Positions 1-9,620 of a stretch of DNA of 64,000 nt are shown here, in pieces. The first letter of the stretch is position 1. Every line of letters starts with the position of its first letter. The notes under the pieces were generated by a model that was not told the DNA's origin, did not search any database, and saw only the letters and a list, made by a program, of their open reading frames with translations. Origin of the DNA: Zestomonas carbonaria (lineage in GTDB: Bacteria > Pseudomonadota > Gammaproteobacteria > Pseudomonadales > Pseudomonadaceae); assembly GCF_904061905.1 (NCBI RefSeq), contig NZ_CAJFCI010000032.1, positions 1-64,000 of the forward strand, given 5' to 3'. The position numbers and the translations under genes are program-made.

Positions 1-250
1 CTCCCCTCTCCCATTTATGGGAGAGGGGCCGGGGGAGAGGGGACGTTCGTGTGGATGGATGGTGCCGTAGAAACGTAGCCCGGATGCAATCCGGGCTACT
101 CGGGGTGCTCTGCTCGTAGGATGGGTTGAGCGAAGCGATACCCATCGGCATGGGTTCGATGGGTATCGTCGCTGCGCTCCTCGACCCATCCTGCGGAGAG
201 TCGTTGTTTTTGGATTCCCACGTTCGCGGGAATGACGGGGCGGCCGCTGG
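1..250. repeat. Intergenic block of four palindromic repeat types
   Basis: No gene is visible here. The block strings together repeat types that recur in the window: a CTCTCCC/GGGAGAGG palindrome (1-42), the hairpin GTAGCCCGGATGCAATCC with its partner arm (75-99), a long imperfect palindrome around GGATGGGTTGAGCGAAGCG (about 119-193), and a CCCACGTTCGCGGG element (about 206-240). They look like small non-coding dispersed repeats of the kind common between Pseudomonas genes. I see no promoter. Confidence 0.75.
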
Positions 251-260
251 AGCGCCCATG

Positions 261-288
261 AAAAAGGCCACCCGAAGGTGGCCTCATT
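261..288 (-). terminator. Rho-independent terminator of glnA
   Basis: On the minus strand, just after the glnA stop, a GGCCACC/GGTGGCC stem with a TTCG loop is followed by five T residues. Tetraloop, GC-rich stem and T-run form a textbook intrinsic terminator about 15 bases past the stop codon. Confidence 0.85.
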
Positions 289-303
289 TTCAGCGGGGCT
301 GGA

Positions 304-1707
304 TCAGACGCTGTAGTACAGGTCGTATTCCAGCGGGTGCACGAAGGTGCGCACCTTGATTTCTTCTTCGCTCTTCAGCTCGATGTAGGCATCGATGAAG
401 TCGTCGCTGAACACGCCGCCCTTGGTCAGGAACGCGCGGTCGGCGTCCAGGGACTCCAGGGCTTCCTTCAGGCTGCCGCAAACCTGCGGGATTTCCTTGG
501 CCTCTTCCGGCGGCAGGTCGTACAGGTTCTTGTCGGCGGCGTCGCCGGGGTGGATCTTGTTCTGGATGCCGTCCAGGCCGGCCATCAGCAGGGCGGCGAA
601 GGCCAGGTAGGGGTTGGCGGCCGGGTCCGGGAAGCGCGCTTCGATGCGGCGGGCTTTCGGGCTGTTGACGTACGGGATACGGATCGAGGCGGAACGGTTG
701 CGGGCGGAGTAGGCCAGCATCACCGGCGCTTCGAAGCCTGGCACCAGACGCTTGTAGGAGTTGGTGGACGGGTTGGTGAAGCCGTTCAGCGCCTTGCCGT
801 GCTTGATGATGCCGCCGATGAAGTACAGGGCGGTCTCGGACAGGCCGGCATAGCCTTCGCCGGCGAAGGTGTTCTTGCCGTCCTTGGAGATCGACAGGTG
901 CACGTGCATGCCCGAGCCGTTGTCGCCGTACAGCGGCTTCGGCATGAAGGTCACGGTCTTGCCGTAGGCGTCGGCGACGTTGTGCACGCAGTACTTCAGG
1001 GTCTGCACTTCGTCGGCCTTGGCGACCAGGGTGTTGAACTTGACGCCGATCTCGTTCTGGCCGGCGGTCGCCACTTCGTGGTGGTGGACTTCGACCACCA
1101 GGCCCATTTCTTCCAGGGCGTTGCACATGGCGGTGCGGATTTCATGGTCGTGGTCGACCGGCGGTACCGGGAAGTAGCCGCCCTTCACGCCCGGACGGTG
1201 GCCCTTGTTGCCGCTTTCGATGTCGGCGTCGGTGTTCCAGGAAGCCTGCTCGGAGAAGATCTTGAACATCGAGCCGGAGATGTCGGACTTGAACTTCACT
1301 TCGTCGAAGATGAAGAACTCCGGCTCCGGGCCGACGAACACGCTGTCACCGATGCCGGTGGACTTCAGGTATTCCTCGGCGCGCTTGGCGATGGCGCGCG
1401 GGTCGCGGTCGTAGCCCTGCATGGTGCTCGGCTCGATGACGTCGCAGACCAGGATCAGGGTCGGCTCTTCGGTGAACGGGTCGAGCACGGCAGTGCTGTC
1501 GTCCGGCAGGAGGATCATGTCGGAGGCTTCGATGCCTTTCCAGCCGGCGATCGACGAGCCGTCGAACATCTTGCCGTGCTCGAAGAAATCGTCGTCAGCG
1601 TCACGGGCCGGCATGGTCACGTGCTGCTGCTTGCCTTTGGTATCGGTGAAGCGCAGGTCAATCCACTTCACGTCGTGTTCTTTAATCAGTTGAAGCGCCT
1701 TCGACAT
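304..1707 (-). CDS. glnA: Glutamine synthetase type I
   Basis: 467 residues, the usual GS-I length. It makes glutamine from glutamate, ammonia and ATP in the cytoplasm and is the main ammonia-assimilating enzyme. Visible signatures are the [10 protein letters not shown] segment near the N-terminus, the glutamate/ATP site segments VGPEPEFF and NGSGMHVH, and the adenylylation-site motif NLYDLPPEE near the C-terminus, so activity is probably controlled by GlnE. The start was set at MSKALQLI; the reading frame continues upstream but that part resembles no protein. A sigma-54 promoter and an NtrC-type site lie upstream and a terminator follows, so it is probably monocistronic here. Confidence 0.98.
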   Translation of the reverse strand: MSKALQLIKEHDVKWIDLRFTDTKGKQQHVTMPARDADDDFFEHGKMFDGSSIAGWKGIEASDMILLPDDSTAVLDPFTEEPTLILVCDVIEPSTMQGYDRDPRAIAKRAEEYLKSTGIGDSVFVGPEPEFFIFDEVKFKSDISGSMFKIFSEQASWNTDADIESGNKGHRPGVKGGYFPVPPVDHDHEIRTAMCNALEEMGLVVEVHHHEVATAGQNEIGVKFNTLVAKADEVQTLKYCVHNVADAYGKTVTFMPKPLYGDNGSGMHVHLSISKDGKNTFAGEGYAGLSETALYFIGGIIKHGKALNGFTNPSTNSYKRLVPGFEAPVMLAYSARNRSASIRIPYVNSPKARRIEARFPDPAANPYLAFAALLMAGLDGIQNKIHPGDAADKNLYDLPPEEAKEIPQVCGSLKEALESLDADRAFLTKGGVFSDDFIDAYIELKSEEEIKVRTFVHPLEYDLYYSV

Positions 1708-1804
1708 GGTGTCCTCCAGAAGATGAGGGCCTGTTTGGGCGGCCCCCTGAATAACGGTTGAAGCCGGGGCGGATACTCCGCCAAGGCAACCTGCCTCACA
1801 AGGG

Positions 1805-1821
1805 AGCAAATTGCGTGCCAG
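1805..1821 (-). promoter_or_regulatory. Sigma-54 promoter of glnA
   Basis: Read on the minus strand the sequence is CTGGCACG, four bases, TTGCT, matching the -24/-12 consensus with the invariant GG and GC ten bases apart. It lies about 100 bases before the glnA start. Nitrogen-limited RpoN-dependent transcription is inferred from the known control of glnA. Confidence 0.85.
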
Positions 1822-1893
1822 TGCTCCAGATTGGGTTTGCCCCCTGAAACGCAGCACTGACGGGGGCTGTGGCGGTGCGAGAGGGTTCAAGAC

Positions 1894-1910
1894 TGCACGG
1901 TTTTGGTGCT
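1894..1910 (-). promoter_or_regulatory. NtrC-type enhancer site (strong)
   Basis: TGCACGGTTTTGGTGCT fits the 17-base NtrC palindrome TGCACC-N5-GGTGCA with only the outer positions off. It is about 80 bases upstream of the sigma-54 promoter, a usual enhancer distance. Confidence 0.7.
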
Positions 1911-1924
1911 GATTGTTTTGAGCG

Positions 1925-1941
1925 TGATTCTTTTTGGTGCG
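1925..1941 (-). promoter_or_regulatory. Possible second, weaker NtrC site
   Basis: One half (GGTGCG) matches the NtrC palindrome well and the other half (TGATTC) poorly. Its centre is 31 bases, about three helical turns, from the stronger site, the arrangement expected for cooperative binding. This is an inference from spacing more than from sequence match. Confidence 0.4.
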
Positions 1942-1967
1942 CTCGCATGTTCGTTGCACGTGCCTGA

Positions 1968-1995
1968 TTAAACCTTGAGCAATTTCCGCTATAAT
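1968..1995 (+). promoter_or_regulatory. Sigma-70 type promoter for thiI
   Basis: A perfect TATAAT (1990-1995) is preceded by TTAAAC (1968-1973) with a 16-base spacer. Transcription would start near 2002, about 37 bases before the thiI ATG. The -35 match is moderate. Confidence 0.55.
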
Positions 1996-2038
1996 CCGCG
2001 CCCCTGTTTTTCGGCCCCGCCCTCGCGCGCTCTTTTTC

Positions 2039-3493
2039 ATGAAGCTGATCGTCAAAGTCTTTCCGGAAATCACCATCAAGAGCCGGCCGGTGCGCAAGCA
2101 TTTCATCCGCCAGTTGGCCAGGAACATCCGTGCGGTGCTGCGCGACCTCGATCCGCAACTGGTGGTGAGCGGTGCCTGGGACAACCTGGAAGTGCAGACC
2201 GGGCAGCAGGAGCCGAAGCTGCTGCGCGAGATGATCGAGCGGCTGCGCTGCACGCCGGGCATCGGCCAGTTCCTGGAAGTGCACGAATACCCGCTGGGCG
2301 ACCTCGACGACATCGTCGAGAAATGCCGGCTGCACTACGCCGACCAGCTTCCCGGCAAGATCTTCGCGGTGCGCTGCAAGCGCGCCGGCAAGCATTCCTT
2401 CACCTCCATGGACGTCGAGCGCCATGTCGGCAGCCAGTTGCGCCAGCAGTGCGGCGCCGCCGGCGTCTCGCTGAAGCACCCGGAAGTCGAGGTGCGCATG
2501 GAGATCCGCGACCAGCGCCTGTTCGTCGTGCATCGCCAGCACGACTGCATCGGCGGCTACCCGCTGGGCACCATCGAGCAGTGCCTGGTGCTGATGTCCG
2601 GCGGTTTCGATTCCACCGTGGCGGCCTACCAGATGATGCGCCGCGGCCTAGTCAGCCACTTCTGCTTCTTCAACCTCGGCGGCCGCGCCCATGAGCTGGG
2701 GGTGATGGAGGTCGCCCACCACCTGTGGAGCCGGTACGGCCGTTCGCACCGCGTGCTGTTCGTCAGCGTGCCCTTCGAGGAAGTGGTCGGCGAGATTCTC
2801 GGCAAGGTCGACGACAGCCACATGGGAGTGATCCTCAAGCGCATGATGCTGCGCGCCGCGAGCAGCATCGCCGAGCGCCTGCAGATCGACGCGCTGGTCA
2901 CCGGCGAGGCGATTTCCCAGGTGTCCAGCCAGACCCTGCCGAACCTCGCGGTGATCGACTCGGCCACCGACAGGCTGGTGCTGCGCCCGCTGATCGCCGC
3001 GCACAAGCAGGACATCATCGACACCGCCTACGAGATCGGCACCGCCGAGTTCGCCAAGCACATGCCCGAATACTGCGGCGTCATCTCGGTCAACCCGACC
3101 ACCCGCGCCAAGCGCGACCGCGTCGAATACGAGGAGCGCCAGTTCGACATGGCGGTGCTCGAACGCGCCCTGGAGCGCGCGCGGCTGGTGGCCATCGACC
3201 GGGTGATCGACGAACTGGGCGAGGACGTGCAGGTCGAGGAAGTGAGCGAGGCGCTGCCGGGGCACATCGTCCTCGACATCCGCCACCCGGACGCCGTCGA
3301 GGACGAGCCGCTGGAACTGCCCGGCATCGAGGTACAGGCCCTGCCGTTCTTCGCCCTCAACAACAAGTTCAAGCACCTCGACGACACCCGCCAGTACCTG
3401 CTGTATTGCGACAAGGGCGTCATGAGTCGTCTGCATGCCCATCATCTATTGAGCGAGGGGCATACCAATGTGCGCGTTTACCGTCCGGCTTAA
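2039..3493 (+). CDS. thiI: tRNA 4-thiouridine synthase / thiamine sulfurtransferase with rhodanese domain
   Basis: 484 residues, the long gammaproteobacterial form. It adenylates U8 of tRNA and transfers sulfur to make s4U, and can supply sulfur for the thiamine thiazole. An N-terminal ferredoxin-like/THUMP region (about 1-165) precedes the PP-loop MSGGFDST (about 184-191), then the MPEYCGVIS cysteine, then a C-terminal rhodanese domain with active-site cysteine in YCDKGVMS. Both redox cysteines known from E. coli ThiI are therefore present. It is divergent from glnA. The ATG overlaps no other gene and follows a TATAAT promoter. Confidence 0.96.
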   Translation: MKLIVKVFPEITIKSRPVRKHFIRQLARNIRAVLRDLDPQLVVSGAWDNLEVQTGQQEPKLLREMIERLRCTPGIGQFLEVHEYPLGDLDDIVEKCRLHYADQLPGKIFAVRCKRAGKHSFTSMDVERHVGSQLRQQCGAAGVSLKHPEVEVRMEIRDQRLFVVHRQHDCIGGYPLGTIEQCLVLMSGGFDSTVAAYQMMRRGLVSHFCFFNLGGRAHELGVMEVAHHLWSRYGRSHRVLFVSVPFEEVVGEILGKVDDSHMGVILKRMMLRAASSIAERLQIDALVTGEAISQVSSQTLPNLAVIDSATDRLVLRPLIAAHKQDIIDTAYEIGTAEFAKHMPEYCGVISVNPTTRAKRDRVEYEERQFDMAVLERALERARLVAIDRVIDELGEDVQVEEVSEALPGHIVLDIRHPDAVEDEPLELPGIEVQALPFFALNNKFKHLDDTRQYLLYCDKGVMSRLHAHHLLSEGHTNVRVYRPA

Positions 3494-3625
3494 GCAGCCC
3501 GGGCTGTTCGGCGGCAGCATCCGCCATCGCCCTCCCGATCGTGGGTACCGCTGAGCCCTGCTTATTGCTTTTCATATTGGCCGCACAGACTGGCGGCAAA
3601 CCGAATCCCTAATCGAGACGAACCC

Positions 3626-5443
3626 GTGATCGAAAATCTCCGCAACATCGCCATCATCGCCCACGTCGACCATGGCAAGACCACCCTGGTGGACAAGCTG
3701 CTCAAGCTGTCCGGCACCCTCGACCGCAAAGAAGCGGAAAGCGAGCGCGTGATGGACTCCAACGACCAGGAAAAAGAGCGCGGCATCACCATCCTGGCGA
3801 AGAACACCGCCATCAACTGGAACGGCCACCACATCAACATCGTCGACACCCCCGGCCACGCCGACTTCGGTGGCGAGGTGGAGCGCGTGATGAGCATGGT
3901 CGACTCCGTGCTGCTGGTGGTCGACGCCCAGGACGGCCCCATGCCGCAGACCCGCTTCGTGACCCAGAAGGCGTTCAAGGCCGGCCTGCGCCCGATCGTC
4001 GTGGTCAACAAGATCGACCGTCCGGGCGCGCGTCCGGACTGGGTCATCGACCAGATCTTCGACCTGTTCGACAACCTCGGCGCCACCGATGAGCAACTGG
4101 ACTTCCCGATCGTCTACGCCAGCGCCCTGAACGGCATCGCCGGCCTCGACCACGAGAAGATGGACGACAACATGGACGCGCTGTTCCAGGCGATCCTCGA
4201 CCACGTGCCGGCGCCGAAGGTCGACGTCGACGGTCCGTTCCAGATGCAGATCTCCCAGCTCGACTACAACAGCTTCCTCGGCGTGATCGGCATCGGCCGC
4301 ATCGCCCGCGGCAAGATCAAGGCGAACTCGCCGGTGGTCGCCATCGACGCCGAAGGCAAGAAGCGCAACGGCCGTATCCTGAAGATCATGGGCCACCACG
4401 GCCTGCAGCGCGTCGAAGTACCGGAAGCCGAAGCCGGCGACATCGTCTGCGTCAGCGGTTTCGACGATCTGTTCATCTCCGACACCCTGTGCGACCCGGC
4501 CACCGTCGAGGCGCTGCCGCCGCTGACCGTCGACCAGCCGACCGTGAGCATGACCTTCCAGGTCAACGACTCGCCGTTCGCCGGCAAGGAAGGCAAGTTC
4601 GTCACCAGCCGCAACATCAAGGAGCGCCTGGAGAAGGAACTGCTGCACAACGTCGCCCTGCGTGTCGAGCAAGGCGATTCGGCCGACAAGTTCAAGGTCT
4701 CCGGACGTGGCGAGCTGCACCTGTCGGTGCTGATCGAGACCATGCGCCGCGAAGGCTTCGAGATGGCCGTGGGCCGTCCGGAAGTGGTGATCATCGAGAA
4801 GGACGGCGAGAAGCAGGAGCCGTACGAGAACGTCACCATCGACATCGAGGAGCAGCACCAGGGCCCGGTGATGGAACAGATGGGCCTGCGCAAGGGCGAC
4901 ATGACCAACATGATCCCCGACGGCAAGGGCCGTATCCGCCTGGAATACACCATTCCGGCGCGCGGCCTGATCGGCTTCCGCAACGCCTTCCTGACCATGA
5001 CCTCGGGCACCGGCATCCTCACCAGCACCTTCAGCCACTACGGCCCGATCAAGGCCGGTGAAGTGGCCCACCGCCAGAACGGCGTGCTGGTCTCCATGGC
5101 CACCGGCACCGCGCTGACCTACTCCCTGGAAACCCTGCAGGATCGCGGCAAGCTGTTCCTGTCCCCGGGCGAGGAAATCTACGAAGGCCAGTTGGCCGGC
5201 ATCCACAGCCGCGACAACGACCTGGTGATCAACCCGACCAAGGCCAAGAAGCTCGACAACATGCGCGCTTCCGGCAAGGACGAGACCATCCAGCTCACCC
5301 CGGCGCTGAAGTTCACCCTGGAACAGGCCCTGGAGTTCATCGACGAAGACGAGCTGGTGGAAGTGACGCCGAAGTCGATCCGCCTGCGCAAGAAGTTGCT
5401 CAACGAGAACGACCGCAAGCGCTACGAGCGCAGTAAGGTCTAA
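3626..5443 (+). CDS. typA: Ribosome-associated GTPase TypA/BipA
   Basis: 605 residues, GTG start. A translational GTPase of the EF-G family that binds ribosomes and helps assembly, stress and low-temperature growth. Visible are the G1 loop [10 protein letters not shown]3 DTPGHADF, G4 NKID, and the BipA-type C-terminal domain beginning around the [16 protein letters not shown] segment. The GTG start is supported because the invariant opening [17 protein letters not shown] begins immediately after it. A strong terminator follows the stop. The thiI-typA gap is 132 bases, so thiI read-through is possible but typA may have its own promoter. Confidence 0.97.
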   Translation: MIENLRNIAIIAHVDHGKTTLVDKLLKLSGTLDRKEAESERVMDSNDQEKERGITILAKNTAINWNGHHINIVDTPGHADFGGEVERVMSMVDSVLLVVDAQDGPMPQTRFVTQKAFKAGLRPIVVVNKIDRPGARPDWVIDQIFDLFDNLGATDEQLDFPIVYASALNGIAGLDHEKMDDNMDALFQAILDHVPAPKVDVDGPFQMQISQLDYNSFLGVIGIGRIARGKIKANSPVVAIDAEGKKRNGRILKIMGHHGLQRVEVPEAEAGDIVCVSGFDDLFISDTLCDPATVEALPPLTVDQPTVSMTFQVNDSPFAGKEGKFVTSRNIKERLEKELLHNVALRVEQGDSADKFKVSGRGELHLSVLIETMRREGFEMAVGRPEVVIIEKDGEKQEPYENVTIDIEEQHQGPVMEQMGLRKGDMTNMIPDGKGRIRLEYTIPARGLIGFRNAFLTMTSGTGILTSTFSHYGPIKAGEVAHRQNGVLVSMATGTALTYSLETLQDRGKLFLSPGEEIYEGQLAGIHSRDNDLVINPTKAKKLDNMRASGKDETIQLTPALKFTLEQALEFIDEDELVEVTPKSIRLRKKLLNENDRKRYERSKV

Positions 5444-5483
5444 GGGCAGCGGCAAGCTTCAAGCGACAAGCTGCAAGAAAGCA

Positions 5484-5516
5484 AAGCCCCGCCGGAGCGA
5501 TCCGGTGGGGCTTTTT
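5484..5516 (+). terminator. Rho-independent terminator of typA
   Basis: AAGCCCCGCCGGA pairs with TCCGGTGGGGCTT, followed by a T-run. It ends the typA transcript. Just upstream (about 5445-5480) is a CAAGCTTCAAGCGACAAGC-type repeat that is also found near 50760. Confidence 0.9.
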
Positions 5517-5682
5517 CGTTCTCGCTTGGCGCTTCCGTGCACGTCGATGACGCATCCCTGTCCATGCCCGGCTCATGGTCCCGGCAAGACGTCCGATATG
5601 AAGGGATGTGTCTCGAAACGTCGCGCGGCCTGGCCCGGCAATTGCTGGTTCTCGCCGTTTCGTCCGATCAAGGAGTTCGACG

Positions 5683-7743
5683 ATGAACGCGCTATTGCTG
5701 CCCGGAGTGAGCGCCCTGGAGCGCTTCAGCTTCGCCCGCAAGTTCCAGTTGCTGGCCCTGCTGTTCATCCTGCCGCTGGCCTATGCCGCCTGGTCCATCG
5801 GCAGCACCTACCTGAACAAATTGGCGCTGGTCGACGGCGAGCGCTCCGGCGTGGTGCAGTTGCGCGCGCTGGACCAGGTCGAGCTGGAGCTGGTGCGCCA
5901 GCGCAACCTCACCGCGCGCTGGAAGTCCAGCGAGCGCAACCGCCAGGCCAGCGCCGAGACCCAGGCCGCCCTCGCGCGCCTGCAACAGGGCGAGCAGGCG
6001 CTGGACCAGGCGTTCGCCCGCCTGCGCGAGGTGTTCGCCGGGCAGGGCGCCAGCGAGCGTTCCGGGGCCATCCTCGACACGCTGCCGGCGCAGTTCGACA
6101 CGCTGCGTAGCGAGGCGCTGGGCGGCATCGGCTGGTGGCCGGACGCCTACGAGCGCTTCGGCCAGGCCCTGCAACTGACCGGCCGGCTGCGCGAGCAGGT
6201 GGCCACCGACAGCGGGCTGATCCTCGATCCCTGGCTGGAAACCTACCTGCTGATGCAGGTGGCCACCCAGGGCGCGCCGCGCCTCCAGCAACAGCTCGGC
6301 GTGCTCGCCAGCGTCGGCCAGGGCGCCGTGGTGGCCGGCCAGTTCAGCCTGCAGAGCCGCCTGCAATTGCGCGAGATCCGCAGCGCCACCAGCGAGTCGC
6401 GCCTGCAACTGGGCAAGCTCGGCGAAAACCTCGAAGGCATCCTGCCGGCGTCGTTGCAGGACTGGCGGCAGAGCTACCAGCAGAGCCTGGCCGGGCTGGA
6501 CGGCTGGCTGAAGCAGCTCGACGGGAAGATGTTCGGCGAGGGCGGCATCCAGTTGAGCACGGCCGAATTCGAGCAGGGCATGGATGGCGCCCAGGAGCAG
6601 ATCCGGAACTTGCAGGCGGCGACCCTGGCCGGTCTCGATGCGCGCCTCGGGCAATATCATGCCGAAGCCATGCGGGCACTGGTCCTGACCTTCGGTGCCT
6701 TCGGCGCGCTGGTGCTACTCGCCCTCTACGCGCTGATCTGCCTGCAGGCCAGCGTGCGGGCCAGCACCGCGCGGATCACCTCGCTGGCGCAGTCGCTGCG
6801 CGATGGCGACCTGCGGCGCCCGGTGACCGTGCACGGGCGCGACGAGCTGGCGCTGATCGGCCAGGCGCTCAACGAGGCGCTGATGCAGATGCGCGACTCG
6901 CTGCAAGGCGTCGACCGGGAAACCAACGGCCTGGGCGACACCGTGGTGGTGCTCGGCGAGCAGGCGCAATCGGCCCTGCGCGCGGTGGAGCAGCAACAGC
7001 AGCAGGTCAGCCAGATCGCCACCGCCGCCACGCAGATGGCGGCCACCGCCCAGAGCGTGGCGGAAAGTTGCGAACGGGCCGCCCAGGAAGCCACCCAGAC
7101 CCGCGACGTTGCCGAGCGGAGCAGCCAGAGCAGCCGGCAGACCACCGCCAGCATGCGCCAGCTCACCGCGCGCCTGGGTGAGACCGCAGACGCGCTGGCC
7201 CGCCTGCGCGAACAGGCGCAGCAGATCGACCGGGTGGTGGACGTGATCAAGGGCATCGCCGAGCAGACCAACCTGCTGGCCCTGAACGCCGCCATCGAGG
7301 CGGCGCGCGCCGGCGAGCAGGGGCGCGGCTTCGCCGTGGTGGCCGACGAGGTGCGCAGCCTGTCGCAGCGCACCCAGGAGTCGACCCGCGAGATCAGCGC
7401 CACGGTCGAGGCGTTGCAGCAGGTGGTGCAGCAGTCGGTGGAGCTGATGCACAGCGCCTGCGGCCAGGCCGAAGTGGATGCCGGCGCGGTGACCGGGCTG
7501 GGCGAGCATCTGGTGGAGATTTCCGGCGCCGTGCAGCGGGTCAGCGACATGATCGCGCAGATCGCCACCGCGGTTGAGCAGCAGGCGGCCACGGCGGAGG
7601 AAGTCAGCGGCAACATCCAGCAGGTCGACCAGGCCGCCGCCAGCCTGCTCGAAGGCGCCCGCGCCGTGCACGGCGTGGCCGACCGACTGAACGACGGCAG
7701 CCGCAGCCTGGCGCGCAACACCGCGCACTTCCAGTTGGGCTGA
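5683..7743 (+). CDS. Methyl-accepting chemotaxis protein
   Basis: 686 residues starting at MNALLLPG, chosen because AAGGAGT lies seven bases upstream. Topology is transmembrane 1 (about 15-35), a large periplasmic sensor of about 300 residues, transmembrane 2 (about 350-372), HAMP, then a cytoplasmic signalling domain. The hairpin tip matches the highly conserved [21 protein letters not shown] core. The periplasmic part is helix-rich with many Gln/Leu/Arg, suggesting a helical bundle sensor. The ligand cannot be told. It stands alone between typA and the iron block, with a terminator on one side and a Fur-type box on the other. Confidence 0.93.
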   Translation: MNALLLPGVSALERFSFARKFQLLALLFILPLAYAAWSIGSTYLNKLALVDGERSGVVQLRALDQVELELVRQRNLTARWKSSERNRQASAETQAALARLQQGEQALDQAFARLREVFAGQGASERSGAILDTLPAQFDTLRSEALGGIGWWPDAYERFGQALQLTGRLREQVATDSGLILDPWLETYLLMQVATQGAPRLQQQLGVLASVGQGAVVAGQFSLQSRLQLREIRSATSESRLQLGKLGENLEGILPASLQDWRQSYQQSLAGLDGWLKQLDGKMFGEGGIQLSTAEFEQGMDGAQEQIRNLQAATLAGLDARLGQYHAEAMRALVLTFGAFGALVLLALYALICLQASVRASTARITSLAQSLRDGDLRRPVTVHGRDELALIGQALNEALMQMRDSLQGVDRETNGLGDTVVVLGEQAQSALRAVEQQQQQVSQIATAATQMAATAQSVAESCERAAQEATQTRDVAERSSQSSRQTTASMRQLTARLGETADALARLREQAQQIDRVVDVIKGIAEQTNLLALNAAIEAARAGEQGRGFAVVADEVRSLSQRTQESTREISATVEALQQVVQQSVELMHSACGQAEVDAGAVTGLGEHLVEISGAVQRVSDMIAQIATAVEQQAATAEEVSGNIQQVDQAAASLLEGARAVHGVADRLNDGSRSLARNTAHFQLG

Positions 7744-7807
7744 GCGCCACCACGGAGGGCGTGCGCCCTCCGTCGGCGATCCTTGTGGAAGGACGCCACT
7801 GATAGAT

Positions 7808-7829
7808 ATTATGAGAGGCATTCTCAATT
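7808..7829 (+). promoter_or_regulatory. Fur-box-like palindrome before the FecI-type sigma gene
   Basis: TGAGAGGCATTCTCA is an inverted repeat with TGAGA/TCTCA arms inside AT-rich flanks, closely resembling Fur sites seen before fecI-type genes. It lies about 45 bases before the chosen sigma-factor ATG. Iron repression is inferred. Confidence 0.6.
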
Positions 7830-7872
7830 GAGTGCACTGGCGCCCAGCGCCACTCCTGCAGGCGGGGCGCCC

Positions 7873-8379
7873 ATGTCCGCGGTCGACAGCTCTCTCCACG
7901 ACGCCGTGCGTCACCTCTACAACGACCACCACGGCTGGCTCTACGGCTGGCTGCGCAAGCGGCTGGGCTGCGCCGATAACGCCGCCGACCTGGCCCAGGA
8001 CACCTTCGCCCGCATCCTCGCCTCCCGCCGGGTGCTGGAAGCCCGCGAGCCGCGCGCCTACCTGACCACCGTGGCCAAGGGGCTGATGATCAACTGGTAC
8101 CAGCGCCAGTCCCTGGAGCGCGCCTACCTGGATGCCCTGGCGTGCCTGCCGGAAGAACTGGCGCCGCCGCCGGAGCAGCGCCTGATCGTCCTGGAAACCC
8201 TGCACGAGATCGATGCGCTGCTCGCCAGCCTGCCGGACGGGGTGCGCAGCGCCTTCCTGCTCTCGCAGATCGAGGGTTTGAAATACGAGGACATCGCCCG
8301 CGAGCTCGGCGTGTCGCTCGGTTCGGTCAAGCGCTACATGCAGCAGGCCTTCCGCCAGTGCCTGGAGTTGATGACGTGA
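7873..8379 (+). CDS. FecI-family ECF sigma factor
   Basis: 168 residues. It would direct RNA polymerase to the downstream TonB receptor gene when the receptor and FecR signal that ferri-siderophore is present. Region 2 includes LAQDTFARILASR and region 4 carries the helix-turn-helix LKYEDIARELGVSLGSVKRYMQQA. Start ATG at 7873 was preferred because upstream TTG options would run back into the Fur-like box and this start gives the usual family length. Its stop overlaps the FecR-like start, showing translational coupling. Confidence 0.9.
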   Translation: MSAVDSSLHDAVRHLYNDHHGWLYGWLRKRLGCADNAADLAQDTFARILASRRVLEAREPRAYLTTVAKGLMINWYQRQSLERAYLDALACLPEELAPPPEQRLIVLETLHEIDALLASLPDGVRSAFLLSQIEGLKYEDIARELGVSLGSVKRYMQQAFRQCLELMT

Positions 8380-9329
8380 GCGAGACCTCCATTCCCCCGG
8401 CGATCCTCGACGAGGCCGCCGCCTGGCTGGTGCGCCTGCACGGCGACGAGTGCAGCGAGGCCGACCGCCAGGCCTGCGCCCAGTGGCGCCTGCGCAGCCA
8501 GCAGCATGCCCGTGCCTGGGAGCGCGCCGAGCGCCTGTTGCTGCGCCTCGGCAGCCTGCCGCCGGAGCTGGCGATGCCAGCACTGGGGCGCGAGCGTGGC
8601 CTGGACCGGCGCCGTGCGCTCAAGCAACTGGCGGTGCTGCTCGGCGCCGCGCCGCTGGCCTGGGGAGCCTGGCGGGAGAAGCCCTGGCAGGAATGGCTGG
8701 CCGATCAGCGCACCACGGTGGGCGAGTTGCGCGAGCTGACGCTGCTCGACGGCAGCCGCCTGACCCTCAATACCGCGACCGCCGTCGACCTGCGATTCGA
8801 CGCTGACCAGCGCCTGGTGCGCCTGCTCCAGGGCGAGCTGCTGGTGGAGACCGCCAGCGACCCGTCGAGCCCGCCCCGGCCGTTCCTGGTGGCCACCGCC
8901 GAAGGCCGCCTGCGCGCGCTCGGCACCCGCTTCGGCGTGCGCCAGGACGATGGGCACACGCACCTCTCCGTGCTCCAGGGCGCGGTGGAGGTCAGTCCGT
9001 TGCAGGGCGCCCGGCGGGTGATCGAGGCCGGGCGGGGCGGCGAGTTCCGCGCCACCGGTTTCAGCGCGCTGACGCCGGTGGATGCCGGCTCGGTCGCCTG
9101 GACGCGCGGCATGCTGATGGCCGACCGCATGCCGCTCGGCGAATTCGCCGCCGAGCTGGCGCGCTACCGGCGCGGCGTGGTGCGCTGCGATCCGGCGGTG
9201 ACCAGCCTGCCGGTCTCCGGCGCCTACCCGATCCGCGACCGCGCGCGAACCCTGGCGATGTTGCAGGCGACCTATCCAATCCGCGTTGAGGCGGTCACCG
9301 ATTACTGGATCACCCTCGGGCCGGCGTAG
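8376..9329 (+). CDS. FecR-family transmembrane anti-sigma regulator
   Basis: 317 residues, GTG start at 8376 overlapping the sigma gene stop by four bases. The N-terminal cytoplasmic DUF4880-like segment (EAAAWLVRLHGDECSEADRQ) binds sigma. A hydrophobic stretch near 85-102 is the membrane anchor. The FecR periplasmic domain follows (GELRELTLLDGSRLTLNTATAV), then a C-terminal domain that would contact the receptor's signalling domain. It senses receptor occupancy and releases the sigma factor. Oddity: its TAG stop falls within the first bases of a palindromic repeat (9326-9387). Confidence 0.9.
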   Translation: MSETSIPPAILDEAAAWLVRLHGDECSEADRQACAQWRLRSQQHARAWERAERLLLRLGSLPPELAMPALGRERGLDRRRALKQLAVLLGAAPLAWGAWREKPWQEWLADQRTTVGELRELTLLDGSRLTLNTATAVDLRFDADQRLVRLLQGELLVETASDPSSPPRPFLVATAEGRLRALGTRFGVRQDDGHTHLSVLQGAVEVSPLQGARRVIEAGRGGEFRATGFSALTPVDAGSVAWTRGMLMADRMPLGEFAAELARYRRGVVRCDPAVTSLPVSGAYPIRDRARTLAMLQATYPIRVEAVTDYWITLGPA

Positions 9330-9480
9330 CCCGGATGCAATCCGGGACCACGGAGTTGCCGGTATTCCCGGATTGCATCCGGGCTACGGGCTGTTTATTG
9401 GGTCCCCGCGTTCGCGGGGATGACGGTTGAAGAACTGGGAGGTCTCATCTCACCTCGTCACTCCCGCGAACGCGGGAGCC
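9326..9480. repeat. Two inverted-repeat pairs between fecR-like and receptor genes
   Basis: Outer pair: GTAGCCCGGATGCAATCC near 9326-9347 and its reverse complement at about 9366-9387. Second pair: TCCCCGCGTTCGCGGGGA (9403-9420) and CTCCCGCGAACGCGGGAG (9461-9478). These are the same dispersed types as at the window start. The remaining stretch to 9620 shows no convincing promoter, although an ECF promoter is expected there. Confidence 0.75.
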
Positions 9481-9620
9481 CAGAAAACGACGAGATCGCC
9501 GCTCCCGCCGGCCGTCGTCGAAAAAAATTGCGCATGGGGTGAGACCTTTTCGGGTTTCGGCTGGCAAGGGAAGGAAACCACTCACTGCCATGGCCCCATC
9601 GGCCGAAAGGAACTTGCCGC

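Noticed and set aside
2039..2100. Thiamine (TPP) riboswitch ahead of thiI
   Set aside because: The leader is only about 40 bases from the likely start of transcription, too short for a TPP riboswitch, and no such motif was seen.
1707..2313. N-terminal extension of glnA (readable frame to 2313)
   Set aside because: The extra residues resemble no glutamine synthetase and would overlap the sigma-54 promoter and the thiI gene; the start at 1707 gives the exact family length.
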